Source of the DNA: Vibrio jasicida CAIM 1864 = LMG 25398
GTDB taxonomy: Bacteria; Pseudomonadota; Gammaproteobacteria; Enterobacterales; Vibrionaceae
Assembly (NCBI RefSeq): GCF_000400365.1
Contig: NZ_BAOG01000082.1
Location: 1-64,000 of the forward strand
Direction: 5' to 3'
Length of the DNA: 64,000 bases
Shown here: positions 34,691 to 46,100 of the stretch, in pieces
How the letters are laid out: each line of letters opens with the position of its first letter
Position numbering within the stretch: position 1 is the first letter of the stretch
Notes under the pieces: model-generated
What the model was told of the DNA's origin: nothing
What the model saw: only the letters and a program-made list of their open reading frames with translations
Database searches by the model: none
Position numbers and translations under genes: made by a program

Positions 34691-37600
34691 ATGAAAGTAT
34701 TTAGCAAGTCTCGTTTAGCTACCTGTGTTATGTCTGCCATGCCGATGATGGGCATGGCCGCCGATACCAGCAAACTAGAAAAACTCGAGTCAGAAACCAC
34801 TGACATCAAGATTGAAACACCAAAACAAGAAGACGACGCATCGCGTATTTATTTAGACCAAGGCGCAATTTGGGCGAGTCGTGATATCACGCGATTTGCC
34901 CCAGTGCTGGATGTGAGCGTCAGTGATGAGCTGGAGGTGGAAGAAGGTACGTTGCGCGATAGCGTTGGTTTTACCATTACCACTAACTACAGCTACTACA
35001 TCAAAAAATACCAACTTGAAGTTTACCGTGTGGGTGACTTTGGTTTGTCCGAGCCGATTGCCGTGCTGGAAGGCGATAAGTTGGCCAACGATTTTGATAT
35101 CAACTGGGACGGTGCTACAGATGTAGACTACCAGTTTTACGTTGGTGGCCAGCTGTTGTTCCGACTAAAAGCATGGGACAAAGACGGCAATATGGATGTC
35201 ACTACTGTAGGTGTGACGGATCTCATTCGTCCGGATGCAGAAGTGGACATCGACCGAAACGACAACGAGGACGAAGAAGGCAAAGGCCGCAGCTATGGCC
35301 AAGCTAAGTTGATGCGTCACAACATTCCGACCGACGCAGGTCTGGCGAAGTTTATTGGTACCGGCCTTAAAGGCGTTGATAAAGTCATCATTGGTGAAGA
35401 CGAATTCGACGTTGAAGATGGCAACTTATACGCTGAGCAGTACCTACCTACCGACGCGTACGTATTTCCAACCAAAGTCGTGTTTGATAATGGCGATGAG
35501 CGCCGTTACCAACTCTACGTGCGTATCCCAGACACTTACTATGCTCAAACCGGTTTGGCGGATTTGTACATCGGTAAGAACAACGTATCAGGCAACAGTG
35601 CAGCGCTTGGCGTTGATGATCAATATCAAAACGACATCTACAACCAAGGTCGTTTGGCGTACTTTGGCCAAGGTAAGTTTGGTGACAAGCTGCGTATTAC
35701 TACCCACTTTGACACCAAAGAAAGTGAACTGAAAGACATGTTTAAGCATCCGTTTGCGTCGGAAGATTCAGACGTGTTTGACATTCTGGAAGACGATGAC
35801 GAGTTGTATTATGGCAACTATGGCGACAGCTCAAACATCGAGAAAGTGGTCAATACCAAGGGCAAAGTCTACCTAAATGTAGAATACGACAAGTCGCAGT
35901 ACTTGTGGGGTAACTACAACACGGGTGTCACAGGAACAGAAACCAGCGATTACAACCGCAGCTTATATGGCTTCAAAGCAGACTACCGCACTCGCGATAC
36001 GACTCAATACGGTGAAGACCGATTAAACATCGTTGGCTTTGCAGCAGAAGCAGATTCTCTGTATGCACACGATGAATTTCTTGGCACTGGCGGCTCGCTT
36101 TACTTCTTGCGTCACGGCGAAGCAGTACCAGGCAGTGACAAGGTTTACGTTAGGGTCGTAGATGAAAGCGGCTTAACGCAAAATGAAGTGCCACTAGAGC
36201 CGGGGCGTGACTATGAATTCGACCCATACCAAGGTCGAATTATCCTGACGAAGCCGCTAGACAACATCATGTCTGACAGCTTCGGCAGCGTGATTGAAGG
36301 CAACGACGATTACGAAAACTATCTAGTGGTGGACTACGAATACGTCCCTCAAGGCTCTGACTCACTGGATGCGATGTCTTACGGCGGCCGTGTGAAAGGC
36401 TGGGTGAATGACTACATTGGCCTTGGCGTCACCTACGCGACGGAAGAGAAAGACAACCAAAACTACCAAGTTTACGGCTCTGATTTAACGCTTCGCGCAA
36501 CGGAAGGAACGTTCATCAAAGCGGAATTCGCTCACAGTGAAGGTCGCCAAACCGAGTCGAACTTTGTCTCGTACGATGGTGGTTTAACCTTTACGCCGAT
36601 TGGTGACAGTCTAGAAGACCGCGAAGGTGACAGCATTCAAGTGACAGCCGTTGCGAACTTGTATGACTTGGCTCCAAGCATCTTCGGTGCGGTCGGTAAT
36701 GACGTCAAACTTTGGTACAAAGACAAAGATGCCGGTTACAGCTATGCAAGCAGCAGCGACGACCTTGAGCAAGAAGCGTATGGGGCGGAATTACGTCTGC
36801 AAGCCACTGACCGTATTGCTGTGTTATCGCGTTTTTCTGCCAACGAAGAGCGTGATATGGATGGCAATCTGAAAACAGATTCTGAGACCATTGAGCTAGA
36901 AACCCAATTCAAACTGACTCAGCACATCAAGCTATCGGCAGCAGGCCAACAGGTAGATGAGCTCAACCAAGCCGATGAGCAAAGTAATGCAACCTTGGCG
37001 GGTTTACGTTTGGATTACATGTGGGATAGTGATAACAGCGTGTATGTCAAAGGCCAAACCACCATGAACCAATCGGATGACTACGACGATAATGACAGCG
37101 TTTCTGTGGGGGCTGAGTTCCGCGTGTTGGAAGACTTATCACTGGGCGGTGAGTACACCACTGGTGACCGTGGTGAAATTGCCGAAGCGACCGTGACCTA
37201 TGATGTCTCTGACGACCACTCTACTTATGTCACTTACGTAGATGATAACTACGAAGGTGAAAACAACGTGATTGTCGGCCAACGTGCTGATCTGACTTCA
37301 AGTGTGGATTTCTACCAAGAGAACCAATTTGTCGATGAAAATGATGGCCACGGCCGTATCGACTCCTACGGATTTGGTTACGACGTGACGGACGATGTCG
37401 AAATGGGCATTGGTTATCAACAAGGTGAAATCGAAGACGATGAAAACCAAATCACTGAACGACAATCTGTCAGCTTGAATGCGTCAATCGATTTGGATGA
37501 CATCAACTTGAGTCACAAACTGGAATACCGTGTCGACAAGAACGAAGACGATCCTGATGTCGCACAGCGAGAGCTGGAGCAGATCGTGACGACCAACAGT

Positions 37601-38206
37601 TACACGCATCGCTTAACGGAAGAGCACACCTTGTTTGGTAAGTACAACTACTCGATTACTGAGAGTCAAACCACAGGTGAGACCATGGCGCGCTTTGTCG
37701 AGGCAACAGGTGGCTTAGCATACCGTCCAATCTACAACGACCGTCTGAACTTATTGAGCCGTTATACCTACATTGCGGATTATGACCAACTAGATCGTGA
37801 TGTGGATTACCAAGATGAAACCAGCCAAATCATCGAAGTCGAAGCGATTTACAGCATCGATGAAAACTGGGATGTCGGCGCGAAATACGCACATAAAGAC
37901 AAAGAAGAAGTCTTTGCGCGTGAATCCGGTAAGAACGAAATCGTCAAAAGCGACATTGACCTGTATGGCTTAAGTGCTTCTTATCGAGTGATGAAAGAGT
38001 GGGACGTCACCGGTGAATACCACTGGAAAACGGATACCTTAAATGATGAGTTGGAACATGGTGCCTTGGTGTCAGTGAATAAGCACATTGGTAACAACTT
38101 CAAAGTCGGTATTGGTTACAACTTCTCTGCCTTTGATAGCGACTTAACCAACGATGATGACTACGACGCACAAGGCGTATTCATCAACTTGGTTGGTAAG
38201 TTATAA
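34691..38206 (+). CDS. outer-membrane beta-barrel protein, partner of giant protein A
   Basis: 1171 aa from the ATG at 34691, where a signal peptide begins (cleavage near MGMA/ADTSK); a GTG at 34664 would only add residues before it. The chosen start gives exactly the length of the module B paralogue. Residues 25-300 look soluble and beta-rich, with a conserved SRIYLDQGAIWASRDI segment. From about 300 onward long alternating strands rich in Tyr/Asp/Gly are typical of a large outer-membrane barrel. It ends GVFINLVGKL, a hydrophobic last strand lacking the usual terminal Phe/Trp. I infer it anchors or exports the giant protein. No TonB box or plug was recognised. Confidence 0.75.
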   Translation: MKVFSKSRLATCVMSAMPMMGMAADTSKLEKLESETTDIKIETPKQEDDASRIYLDQGAIWASRDITRFAPVLDVSVSDELEVEEGTLRDSVGFTITTNYSYYIKKYQLEVYRVGDFGLSEPIAVLEGDKLANDFDINWDGATDVDYQFYVGGQLLFRLKAWDKDGNMDVTTVGVTDLIRPDAEVDIDRNDNEDEEGKGRSYGQAKLMRHNIPTDAGLAKFIGTGLKGVDKVIIGEDEFDVEDGNLYAEQYLPTDAYVFPTKVVFDNGDERRYQLYVRIPDTYYAQTGLADLYIGKNNVSGNSAALGVDDQYQNDIYNQGRLAYFGQGKFGDKLRITTHFDTKESELKDMFKHPFASEDSDVFDILEDDDELYYGNYGDSSNIEKVVNTKGKVYLNVEYDKSQYLWGNYNTGVTGTETSDYNRSLYGFKADYRTRDTTQYGEDRLNIVGFAAEADSLYAHDEFLGTGGSLYFLRHGEAVPGSDKVYVRVVDESGLTQNEVPLEPGRDYEFDPYQGRIILTKPLDNIMSDSFGSVIEGNDDYENYLVVDYEYVPQGSDSLDAMSYGGRVKGWVNDYIGLGVTYATEEKDNQNYQVYGSDLTLRATEGTFIKAEFAHSEGRQTESNFVSYDGGLTFTPIGDSLEDREGDSIQVTAVANLYDLAPSIFGAVGNDVKLWYKDKDAGYSYASSSDDLEQEAYGAELRLQATDRIAVLSRFSANEERDMDGNLKTDSETIELETQFKLTQHIKLSAAGQQVDELNQADEQSNATLAGLRLDYMWDSDNSVYVKGQTTMNQSDDYDDNDSVSVGAEFRVLEDLSLGGEYTTGDRGEIAEATVTYDVSDDHSTYVTYVDDNYEGENNVIVGQRADLTSSVDFYQENQFVDENDGHGRIDSYGFGYDVTDDVEMGIGYQQGEIEDDENQITERQSVSLNASIDLDDINLSHKLEYRVDKNEDDPDVAQRELEQIVTTNSYTHRLTEEHTLFGKYNYSITESQTTGETMARFVEATGGLAYRPIYNDRLNLLSRYTYIADYDQLDRDVDYQDETSQIIEVEAIYSIDENWDVGAKYAHKDKEEVFARESGKNEIVKSDIDLYGLSASYRVMKEWDVTGEYHWKTDTLNDELEHGALVSVNKHIGNNFKVGIGYNFSAFDSDLTNDDDYDAQGVFINLVGKL

Positions 38207-38235
38207 CCCCATCCGTGAATGAGTGAGAGGAATTT

Positions 38236-39153
38236 ATGAAAACAACCCTTCGTCTTCTTGGTGGGGTAGTCGGCACGCTGCTTGTCGCTGGTTGCGCCAC
38301 CGATACGTACGTAAGCCAAGAGAACCGAGACAAGTTTACCGACTTGGACGTATCGAAATTCTTAATCAGCGAATGTTTAGCGCCAGAGCGAGAAATTCAC
38401 ATTGCTGTGGCAGAGCACTTTGCTTTTGATAAGTACAACATTCGAGACGTAGATGCGACGAGTTTGAATGCCTTCGTGCATGAAATCGAAGGCTTAAGCG
38501 GTCGAATTACCATTGTTGGTCATACCGATTACAAAGGCTCATTGGAATACAACGAAGCCTTGTCACTGCGCCGCGCTCAATCAGTGGAGAGCTTCCTTAA
38601 AGAAAAACTTAATCCAGACCATTATGACTGGGAAGTGAAGTATTTTGGTGAAACGCAACCATTAGCGCTGGGTAAAACCGATGAGGATCGTGCTGAAAAC
38701 CGCCGTGCTTTTGTGGTGTTCGAGGAAGCGCAAAAATATGAAGAAATGCCATTTTGTGAGCCACCAAAACCGGAACGCAAAATCTACATGGCGATGACAC
38801 CGCACTTTGATTTCGACAAGTCACAGCTGAAGCCGGAAGATTTAGCCAAATTAGACAGCTTCACAGATAAGTTGCAAGGCTTGCAGGGCAGTATTCTTGT
38901 TGCGGGTCATACTGACCAAATTGGTTCGCTGTCATACAACGAGAAGTTAGCACAGCGCCGGGCATCTGAAGTGGTGAAGTATCTGAAAACCAAAATCGAC
39001 CCATCGCAATTCTTATGGGAAGTGAAATCGTTTGGTGAGCTACAACCGGCAATTAATAAGCGCTCCAAAGAGGCTAATGCCCTTAACCGCCGAGCCTTCA
39101 TCGTATTCAAAGAAGGTTTGATAGAGCAACCAACCATCCAACCTAAACAATAA
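38236..39153 (+). CDS. lipoprotein with two OmpA-like peptidoglycan-binding domains (copy A)
   Basis: 305 aa with lipobox LLVAGC (acylated C20) and Asp absent from position +2, so outer-membrane sorting is expected. Two OmpA C-terminal domains follow, about 53-162 and 183-292. Each has an F-x-F-D-K start (AFDK; DFDK), G-H-T-D, the R-R-A helix and N-R-R-A-F end. The Asp of GHTD and the Arg of RRA correspond to the peptidoglycan-contacting residues of OmpA. Most OmpA lipoproteins such as Pal have one such domain; two is unusual. An AGAGGA ribosome site precedes the start. Likely role: tether the barrel/giant protein assembly to the cell wall. Confidence 0.85.
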   Translation: MKTTLRLLGGVVGTLLVAGCATDTYVSQENRDKFTDLDVSKFLISECLAPEREIHIAVAEHFAFDKYNIRDVDATSLNAFVHEIEGLSGRITIVGHTDYKGSLEYNEALSLRRAQSVESFLKEKLNPDHYDWEVKYFGETQPLALGKTDEDRAENRRAFVVFEEAQKYEEMPFCEPPKPERKIYMAMTPHFDFDKSQLKPEDLAKLDSFTDKLQGLQGSILVAGHTDQIGSLSYNEKLAQRRASEVVKYLKTKIDPSQFLWEVKSFGELQPAINKRSKEANALNRRAFIVFKEGLIEQPTIQPKQ

Positions 39154-39158
39154 TCAAT

Positions 39159-39197
39159 AAAGCCAGCCGAGGATGAAAGTACTAAGGCTGGCTTTTT
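39159..39197 (+). terminator. rho-independent terminator of module A
   Basis: AAAGCCAGCC (39159-39168), 17-base loop, GGCTGGCTTT (39186-39195), continuing into T to 39197. Confidence 0.88.
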
Positions 39198-39512
39198 ACC
39201 TTTCTTCCGTATTCAACTCCATTTCTGGCTATCCCTCTGCTTGTTCAAATGCTGGTAAATCTACGTTCATTGAAATAAAACAACTCTTCCATAACACCAA
39301 TTTTTTTCATTTATATTTCCATTAGTTGCGTTTGTTTAAATGATGAATATTCAATTTAAGTATCACGATGCGCAATATAATAATCAGATTTGTGACCTTC
39401 ACCTGAAAAATATATAGGAAATCTCTGAGTTTTGGTTAATACCCTGATTTAGCGAACTTTATAGACTAAATTTATCGATGACGTCGTATTAGCTAAAGCT
39501 AGGTATATAACT
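39198..39512 (+). other. intergenic region upstream of the DM13 gene
   Basis: 315 A/T-rich bases between the module A terminator and the DM13 gene. I see no credible ORF or strong structure; it presumably carries the promoter for the DM13 gene and perhaps for module B, since no terminator was found between them. AGG 9 bases before 39513 is a plausible ribosome site. Confidence 0.4.
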
Positions 39513-40004
39513 ATGAAATGGATTTTGTTGCTTGTAAGCCACACTTTATGTGTTTTGGCTGGTTTTGCCGCCGGTATTTACGCGCTGCCTATTCTTATAC
39601 AACCCACTTCTCCTGATGTCTCAGTGATCTCTCATTCTTCTGAGGGGCTTCTCTATCGTGGAGTCTTTGAACGAGATCGCATCGACAGTGACTTTTTGCA
39701 TTGGGGGCAAGGAGATATCTGGCTAACGGAAGACACCTTGGCTTTTGAAGGTGAGCTTGCTCCGGGCCCAGATTATAAAGTGTACCTCTCTCCGAAATTT
39801 GTTGAAACGGAAGCTGACTTCAATCGATTGAAGCCGCAAATGATTAATGTGGGTGACGTGAAAACATTTGACCGTTTTATGGTCACTCTTCCTCAAGATT
39901 TGCCTTTAGACAACTACACGACCGTTATTATTTGGTGTGAAACATTTGGTGAATTTATTACCTCTGCGCAGCTTGAATCTGTCGCAAATCTGAACCAGAG
40001 CTGA
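39513..40004 (+). CDS. DM13-domain membrane-anchored protein
   Basis: 163 aa. An N-terminal membrane segment (about 4-27) is followed by a DM13-type domain: a beta sandwich with YRGVFERDRIDSDFLHWGQG, PGPDYKVYLSP and the hallmark ending VIIWCETFGEFITSAQL with its conserved Cys. DM13 domains are proposed to act in electron transfer or redox chemistry of surface or extracellular proteins; the evidence is mainly comparative. It faces the periplasm or outside. It sits between the two giant-protein modules, 143 bases before module B, in the same direction, which hints at a helper role such as oxidation or maturation of surface proteins. That link is inference. Confidence 0.72.
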   Translation: MKWILLLVSHTLCVLAGFAAGIYALPILIQPTSPDVSVISHSSEGLLYRGVFERDRIDSDFLHWGQGDIWLTEDTLAFEGELAPGPDYKVYLSPKFVETEADFNRLKPQMINVGDVKTFDRFMVTLPQDLPLDNYTTVIIWCETFGEFITSAQLESVANLNQS

Positions 40005-40146
40005 TAGCCAAGTAGTTTTAACCAATGCCGAATAAAAAATGACAGAAACGTGACAATGTAAATTCTTCTGTCGACAATATCTCGGCGCCTAGTTTTTGAC
40101 GCTATTGCTAGCTTAGTCATAAATATCTGAATAATTAATATTTTAT

Positions 40147-43100
40147 ATGAGTCGGAAAAGTATTGTGCCAATTGTTCAACGTTATCTAGCCTTGTTTTTG
40201 CTTATGTTTTTGCTTCCTTTCAAAGCATTAGCAGCAGGGGAAATTGAAATATCTTTTAGTCCAACATTCGGTCTGCCTTATGAAAATGGACAGGTCATTA
40301 CATACTCGATTGAAGTTCGAAATACGACGATCAGCACGATCACTGATGTGTCAGTGACGAATGCCATTTGGGATGTGATGTCTGGATCGAGTAGGGCGTT
40401 CAGCAGTGTCAAGATTACCGATACTCACACCTTAGGAACGAATGCAGGTAGTTATTCCTCCAGCAATAGTAATTTGAACGTGACCGGCGCTAACTTATTA
40501 CCGCTAGGGCGCATTACTTATCAAATTGAAGCAACAGTTGCTGATGATGCCGCTGAAGATATCGTTCTCGGCAACACAGAAGTAAAAGGGACGGTTTCCG
40601 GCACAGAAACGACTTTTACAAACACGGACACGATTACTTTCCCCCCAGCTGAATACGATTATCTTCTGGAAGAATATGTTAATCCCGAGGAATATGAGGT
40701 TGGCGGCACATTGACTTACTCTTTGACGGCAACCAATAACGGTGCTTATGCGGTTAAAGGATTAGATATTGAGCAAGAATTTGCATCTTTAACGGGGCAG
40801 AAGTTAGACGGTTCAACAGGGGATGCATTTAGCAGCGTTACCATTAGTGCCGTCGCTTCATCGGGGAGCGATGCCGGTAACTTTGCGACAACAGGGGATT
40901 TATCGGTCACCGATGCGGAGATCTCTGTTGGTGGCTACATTACTTACACCATCAAAGCGACGGTTGCTGCGGACCTAGTATCCGATATTGATACCCAAGC
41001 AAGCTCCACGACTCGTGCTGGTACGGTCGACAGTAACCCACTATCGACACCGCCAGCTGATCCAGATATTGAACTTGAGCACACGTTAAACTCGACATCG
41101 CCATACCTAATTAACGGTGAAGTTGATTTTGAATTGAAGGTGAGTAATAACGGCGGTGCGATTGCTCATAATTACCATGTAAAACAGAATATTAAAGACT
41201 TAGTGAGCCGCAATGGTTTAGCGAACAATTTATCTCCTTCATACGATAACACTGATGTGGATGGAAATCCCTTCACCACATGGGATATTTCAGTTTCAAG
41301 CATTGGCAGTAATTCACTTTCTGATTACCAAGGCAGCTCACAAACGGATGTCGACTTTGACGATACCGTTTCTATTTATCCGGGTGAGTCGATTACTTAC
41401 CAAATTAAAGCAACACTAACACCGATTACGATTGGTACTTTGCAAGGCTTTACTGCTTCGGTGACAGATGAGTCTGGTTCGCTAGTCGAGAGCTCCAGTA
41501 TTTCCGATACGGTTGACGCAGAAAAAGTGCTGAGTGTGACGGATTCTGATATCTCTATTTCTAAAACCACTTCTGCATCCGAATATGTACCAGGTGGTGA
41601 AATTGAGTACGAAATTACCGTTACAAATGGCTCATCAAAATACTTTGCCAATAACCTGTTAGTTCAAGATAACTTGACGTGTGTTGTTACCGAGCAAGCG
41701 GGTGGCGCTGGTGACGGGCAGGCTTTCGAAAAATGGAAAGTTGAAGTGATTTCTGGTGAAGACTCGATTGGTTCTGATCCTGGCTCTTTTAGTTATGGAG
41801 CTTGGACATCAAGTCCACTCTCGCTGACACCGGACATCGCACCGGGTAAAACCATTAAGTACAAACTTACCGCCAAAACGAATGATACCAGTACAGGCCT
41901 CATTCTTGATGACGACCCAAGTTGCTCTAATGATAACGTAACCGAAGAAGGCTCGGGTGTTCAAACTCCAGATGATAACTTACGTGCGAGTAAAGACGTA
42001 GATAGCCGTTTTTATTCTTCTGGCCAGACTCTGACTTACACCATTACCGTGACGAACGACGGTGATGGTTTTGCAAACCAAGTTCAGGTACTAGACGACC
42101 TTAACTCAGTGAAAACAACCGATATCAATGGCAAAGAAATCAATGCTTATTCGGATTGGACTATCACTGCCGAAGCGTTTAAAGACGATGGCACACCAGC
42201 GACCGCTTCAAATACTGGTATCACTGGAGAAGTGAAACACCCTGACAATTTGAATGTCATTGCTACGCTTCAACCTCACTCCTATATTGAGTACACCATT
42301 GTTGCTCAGACTAACCCTTTAGCAAATGGCCATATCTCAAACGAAGTAACTGTTGATGGCTCTGTCTATGCCGATCGAGGCTCTGATCCTCGCGACTTTG
42401 CGATTGCGCTAAACAAACGTGTGAAGACGAATACTGACAGCGGGTTTCATGGTGAACAGACTGCGTATTCTAAGCTTGATACCGAAGTCACTTACCAAAT
42501 CAGCTTAAAGAACGATAAAGAAAACGGTTATGCGACAAATGTTGCTGTAAAAGACACCTTATCTTCGATCTCCGCGAAGATATTGGAACCAGATACGACA
42601 TCAAAACAAGTGTTCAAATCGTGGACGATCAGTGCGGAGATTATCTCAGATGATCCTCAATTGGATGGCAATCCAGCGTACACCGACGTCGGTACTTTTG
42701 CGCCAAATACGGATCTAGATACAACGGCACAAATCCCGCCGAATGTTGAAGTGGTTTACACCATCGTGGCACAAATCGACCGCTCAAATGAAAGTGAGAT
42801 TATATACTCGCGATTTGACAATACAGCAGAAATCAAAACACCGGATTCAACAGTTCAATCATCTGCATCGGATACGGTTATTGTTTACCCTCATGATCCA
42901 AAAGTGATTGTTGCGAAAACAACACCTGATGATTCGTTTGTTCCAGGCCAATGGGTTAACTTCAAGATTACCATCGTCAATACTGGGCCTGGTTATGCAA
43001 ACGAAGTTCGTGTCACAGATGATATTAAGGGCTTGAATGCGTTCTCTGAATGGGAAATAACGGCGTCTACAGATTCCAATAATTCACCTTTTAAAACGGG

Positions 43101-46100
43101 CAGTTATGCTGGTGAAAAGTCGGGGTATCCAAATAACGGAAATATCGATAGTCGTATCGATATCGATCCTAAAATTAACGGTGTCGAAGGTTACGTTGTT
43201 TACAATGTGAGAGGCAAAGTTAAAGACGATTACATAGAAGATGAGATCGCTAATACCGCAGAGATTTACGATCCATCGACGAACTTAAACCAATCCTCTT
43301 CTGCCGAGATTGGTGGTACATCAGGGGACTCTCTTAACGTTTCTATTTTGAAAACAGCGGATAAAGTTCGCTTTGTTCCTGGCGATGACGTCACTTATGA
43401 AATTCGTGTTTTGAACAATGGCGCGAATGTCGAAAGCGGTCTTAAGGTCGTTGATTTACTGACAGATATTCGTTCTGTTTTGGCAAATGACAAAGACAAC
43501 CAATATGAAAACTACCCAAACCAATCTCCGTTTGAATACTGGCAGTTTGATTTCGATGATGGCGGCGGTTTTCAATCTCAAACTACCGAAGATTTTATCT
43601 ACCCACCTGGTGATGCATCGAACACGATGACACTTGCTGCGGGCGAATTGCGTACTTTCCGAATTAAAGCTCGTGTTAAAGACAATGTTATTGGTTCTCA
43701 GGATTCAATGGGGAACTTAAACGACAAAATTGAGAATGACGCCTACGTATACCGTGACTTTGGCCAAGTTACTGAAGAATCACATCTTTCTCATCATGAG
43801 ATGGAGCGAGCTTACAATGGCGGCGATGTGGTGAGGAAGTTACTGGTTAATGGGGTTGAGTCTCGCTTCTATTCGCCAGGTGATACCTTAACTTATCAAG
43901 TAACGGTTTCTTCTCAAACTGGTTATGTCAATGACCACGCTGTAAGCGAAAACATTACTGGTGTGACGACTCAGTTGTTGGATGGCTCTTTAGCGACGCC
44001 ATTTGATAAAGGTTTCACCGTCGATGTTTCGAAAGATGATTCAAATGGTGGCGACGGCACAACCGACGGCACATTGGATGGTACTGTTGCGGATAATAAA
44101 GACATCAACACAACGATCGATGTGGCTGGCAAAGATTCCGTTACCTTTGAAGTCGTGGGTGTGGTGCGTGAAGACGCGACCGGTACAATCACTATTGGTG
44201 GCATCACGGTGATCCCGAACAGCTATCATCTGGCGTTCAGTAAGACGGTTGATCAATCAAGCTACGAGCCGGGGCAACCTCTAGTTTACCGTTTAACAAT
44301 CGAAAACGATGGTAAGGGTAACGCATACAACATTCCTGTTATCGACCGACTGTCTAATATCATGGTCGATCTTGTCGATGGCACAAGCGGTAAAGCGTTT
44401 GACTCGGGTTGGACGGTTGTTCCAAGGATCGTCAGTGGTAGCTCGTTGGCTATTCTCGATCTGGATGGCAAGATTGCTGATAACGCAGACATCGATACTC
44501 ATGCCTCTATCCCTAAAGGCACAATCATTGAGTATGTTGTGACGGCTAAGGTGAACAACAACGCCGTCGGTGAGATCTTGAACTTACTTACTGTTGATGG
44601 CGATACAGTGAGTGCGGAGACCAAAGCCTCTGCAGAGAAGTACGACTTCTCAAAACATGTCACCAAAATCTACGATCAGGATGGCACTACCGAGTTAAGT
44701 GGTGGTTATACGCCGGGTGGCTACATTGAGTATGAAATCTCACTGAAGAACTTAAATAATGTTCACATTAATGAGATGCCAATCAAGGATGAAATCAGCA
44801 AGATCCAGACCGATTACTTCGATGGTAGTGGTAAAGGACGTGCATTTGATTCATGGACCATTGTTACCAGTGTTGATTCGAGTGGTATTAGTGATGCGGG
44901 CTCTGTCAGTAACAACAGTGATATCGATACGAAGTTCAACCTAGCAGCTAATGAGTTTGCAACAGGCGGAACCTTTGTTACTTACACGATCAAAGCGAAG
45001 ATCAGTGAGAAAGCGATAGGTCAAATTCTTAACGTTGCAGTGGTCGACAAGAGTCATAACTTACCGTCAGAACCGGTGAACATGCTGCCGGTGAACATTG
45101 TTAAGTCGCATAAAGCGTACACTGATACATCATTGGCAACACACAAGACCACATACAACCATACGACAGACGGCGAAAAGATCGTTTACCACTTGCGTAT
45201 TGAGAACAATGGTAAAGGTTTGGAGTACAACAAATCACTGAAAGAGTTGTTCTCAAATGTCAAAGTACGTGTTGCTCAGAATGCAGCTGGTGAATCTGAC
45301 TCACAAACGCTACCTGCATTTGATCAATATGGTTGGACAGTCACCGCTACCACATCCGGTGAAGCGACTACTCTGATTGATGGCTACACTGGTGGTGCGA
45401 ATGCAGATATCGATATTTCAGTACTTTCGATCGCGCCGGGTGGTTGGATTGACTTTGTCATGGAGTCACAGATCCGCCAAGATGCGCTCGACCAGATTGT
45501 TGCGACACCGAAATACAACGGCAGTAACTTCAATTCCGCGAAAGTTACGCCTGAGGGCAGTAATCTGTCGGTGAGCAAAGAAATTGTCTCAATCGATGGC
45601 AAATCTTATGTATCCGGTGACACCTACAAACCTGAAGATGAGGTCATCTACAAATTCACGGTGATCAACACCGAGCCCGTGTGGCGTGACCAAACCGTGA
45701 TCCAAGATATTGTCTCTAACGTTCGCGTTGAAGTGATCGGTGGGACGACGAAATCAGCGTTCTCAGATACGGATATATCTCATGCTTTCACTTCAACAGG
45801 TACAACGGGAACCCAAGACACTTACATTGAGTCTTATGATGCGACTGATGATCTTGACCTACTAGTCGATATCGCTCCGGAAGAAGTCATTGAGTTTACG
45901 GTTAAAGGAAAAGTTCGCCCGGACGCTCTTGGTGATATCGATGGCAACACGGGTAAGGCTGGGAACCAAAGTGATACCACGGACGTAATTCCACCAGTTG
46001 TGCCTGTACTGAACTTCGAGAAGTCAGTTCTGAGTACAACTGCAGACAGTGGTACATGTACTTTCCCATCAACGACTGGCACAGGCTGTCACTACAACCC

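Larger units (their letters stand above)
24128..39153 (+). repeat. module A of a paralogous three-gene surface system (giant DUF11 protein, barrel, OmpA lipoprotein)
   Basis: Three genes in the same order as at 40147-55964, with collinear, similar products in every position. The gaps inside the module are 30 and 29 bases, so it is probably one operon, closed by the terminator at 39159-39197. The two modules are direct copies in the same orientation, separated by the DM13 gene. Divergence is much higher in the repeats than in the barrel and lipoprotein. Confidence 0.85.

Noticed and set aside
34691..38206. TonB-dependent receptor
   Set aside because: No TonB box or plug domain was recognised in the N-terminal 300 residues, and no iron or vitamin uptake genes are near; only the barrel character is supported.
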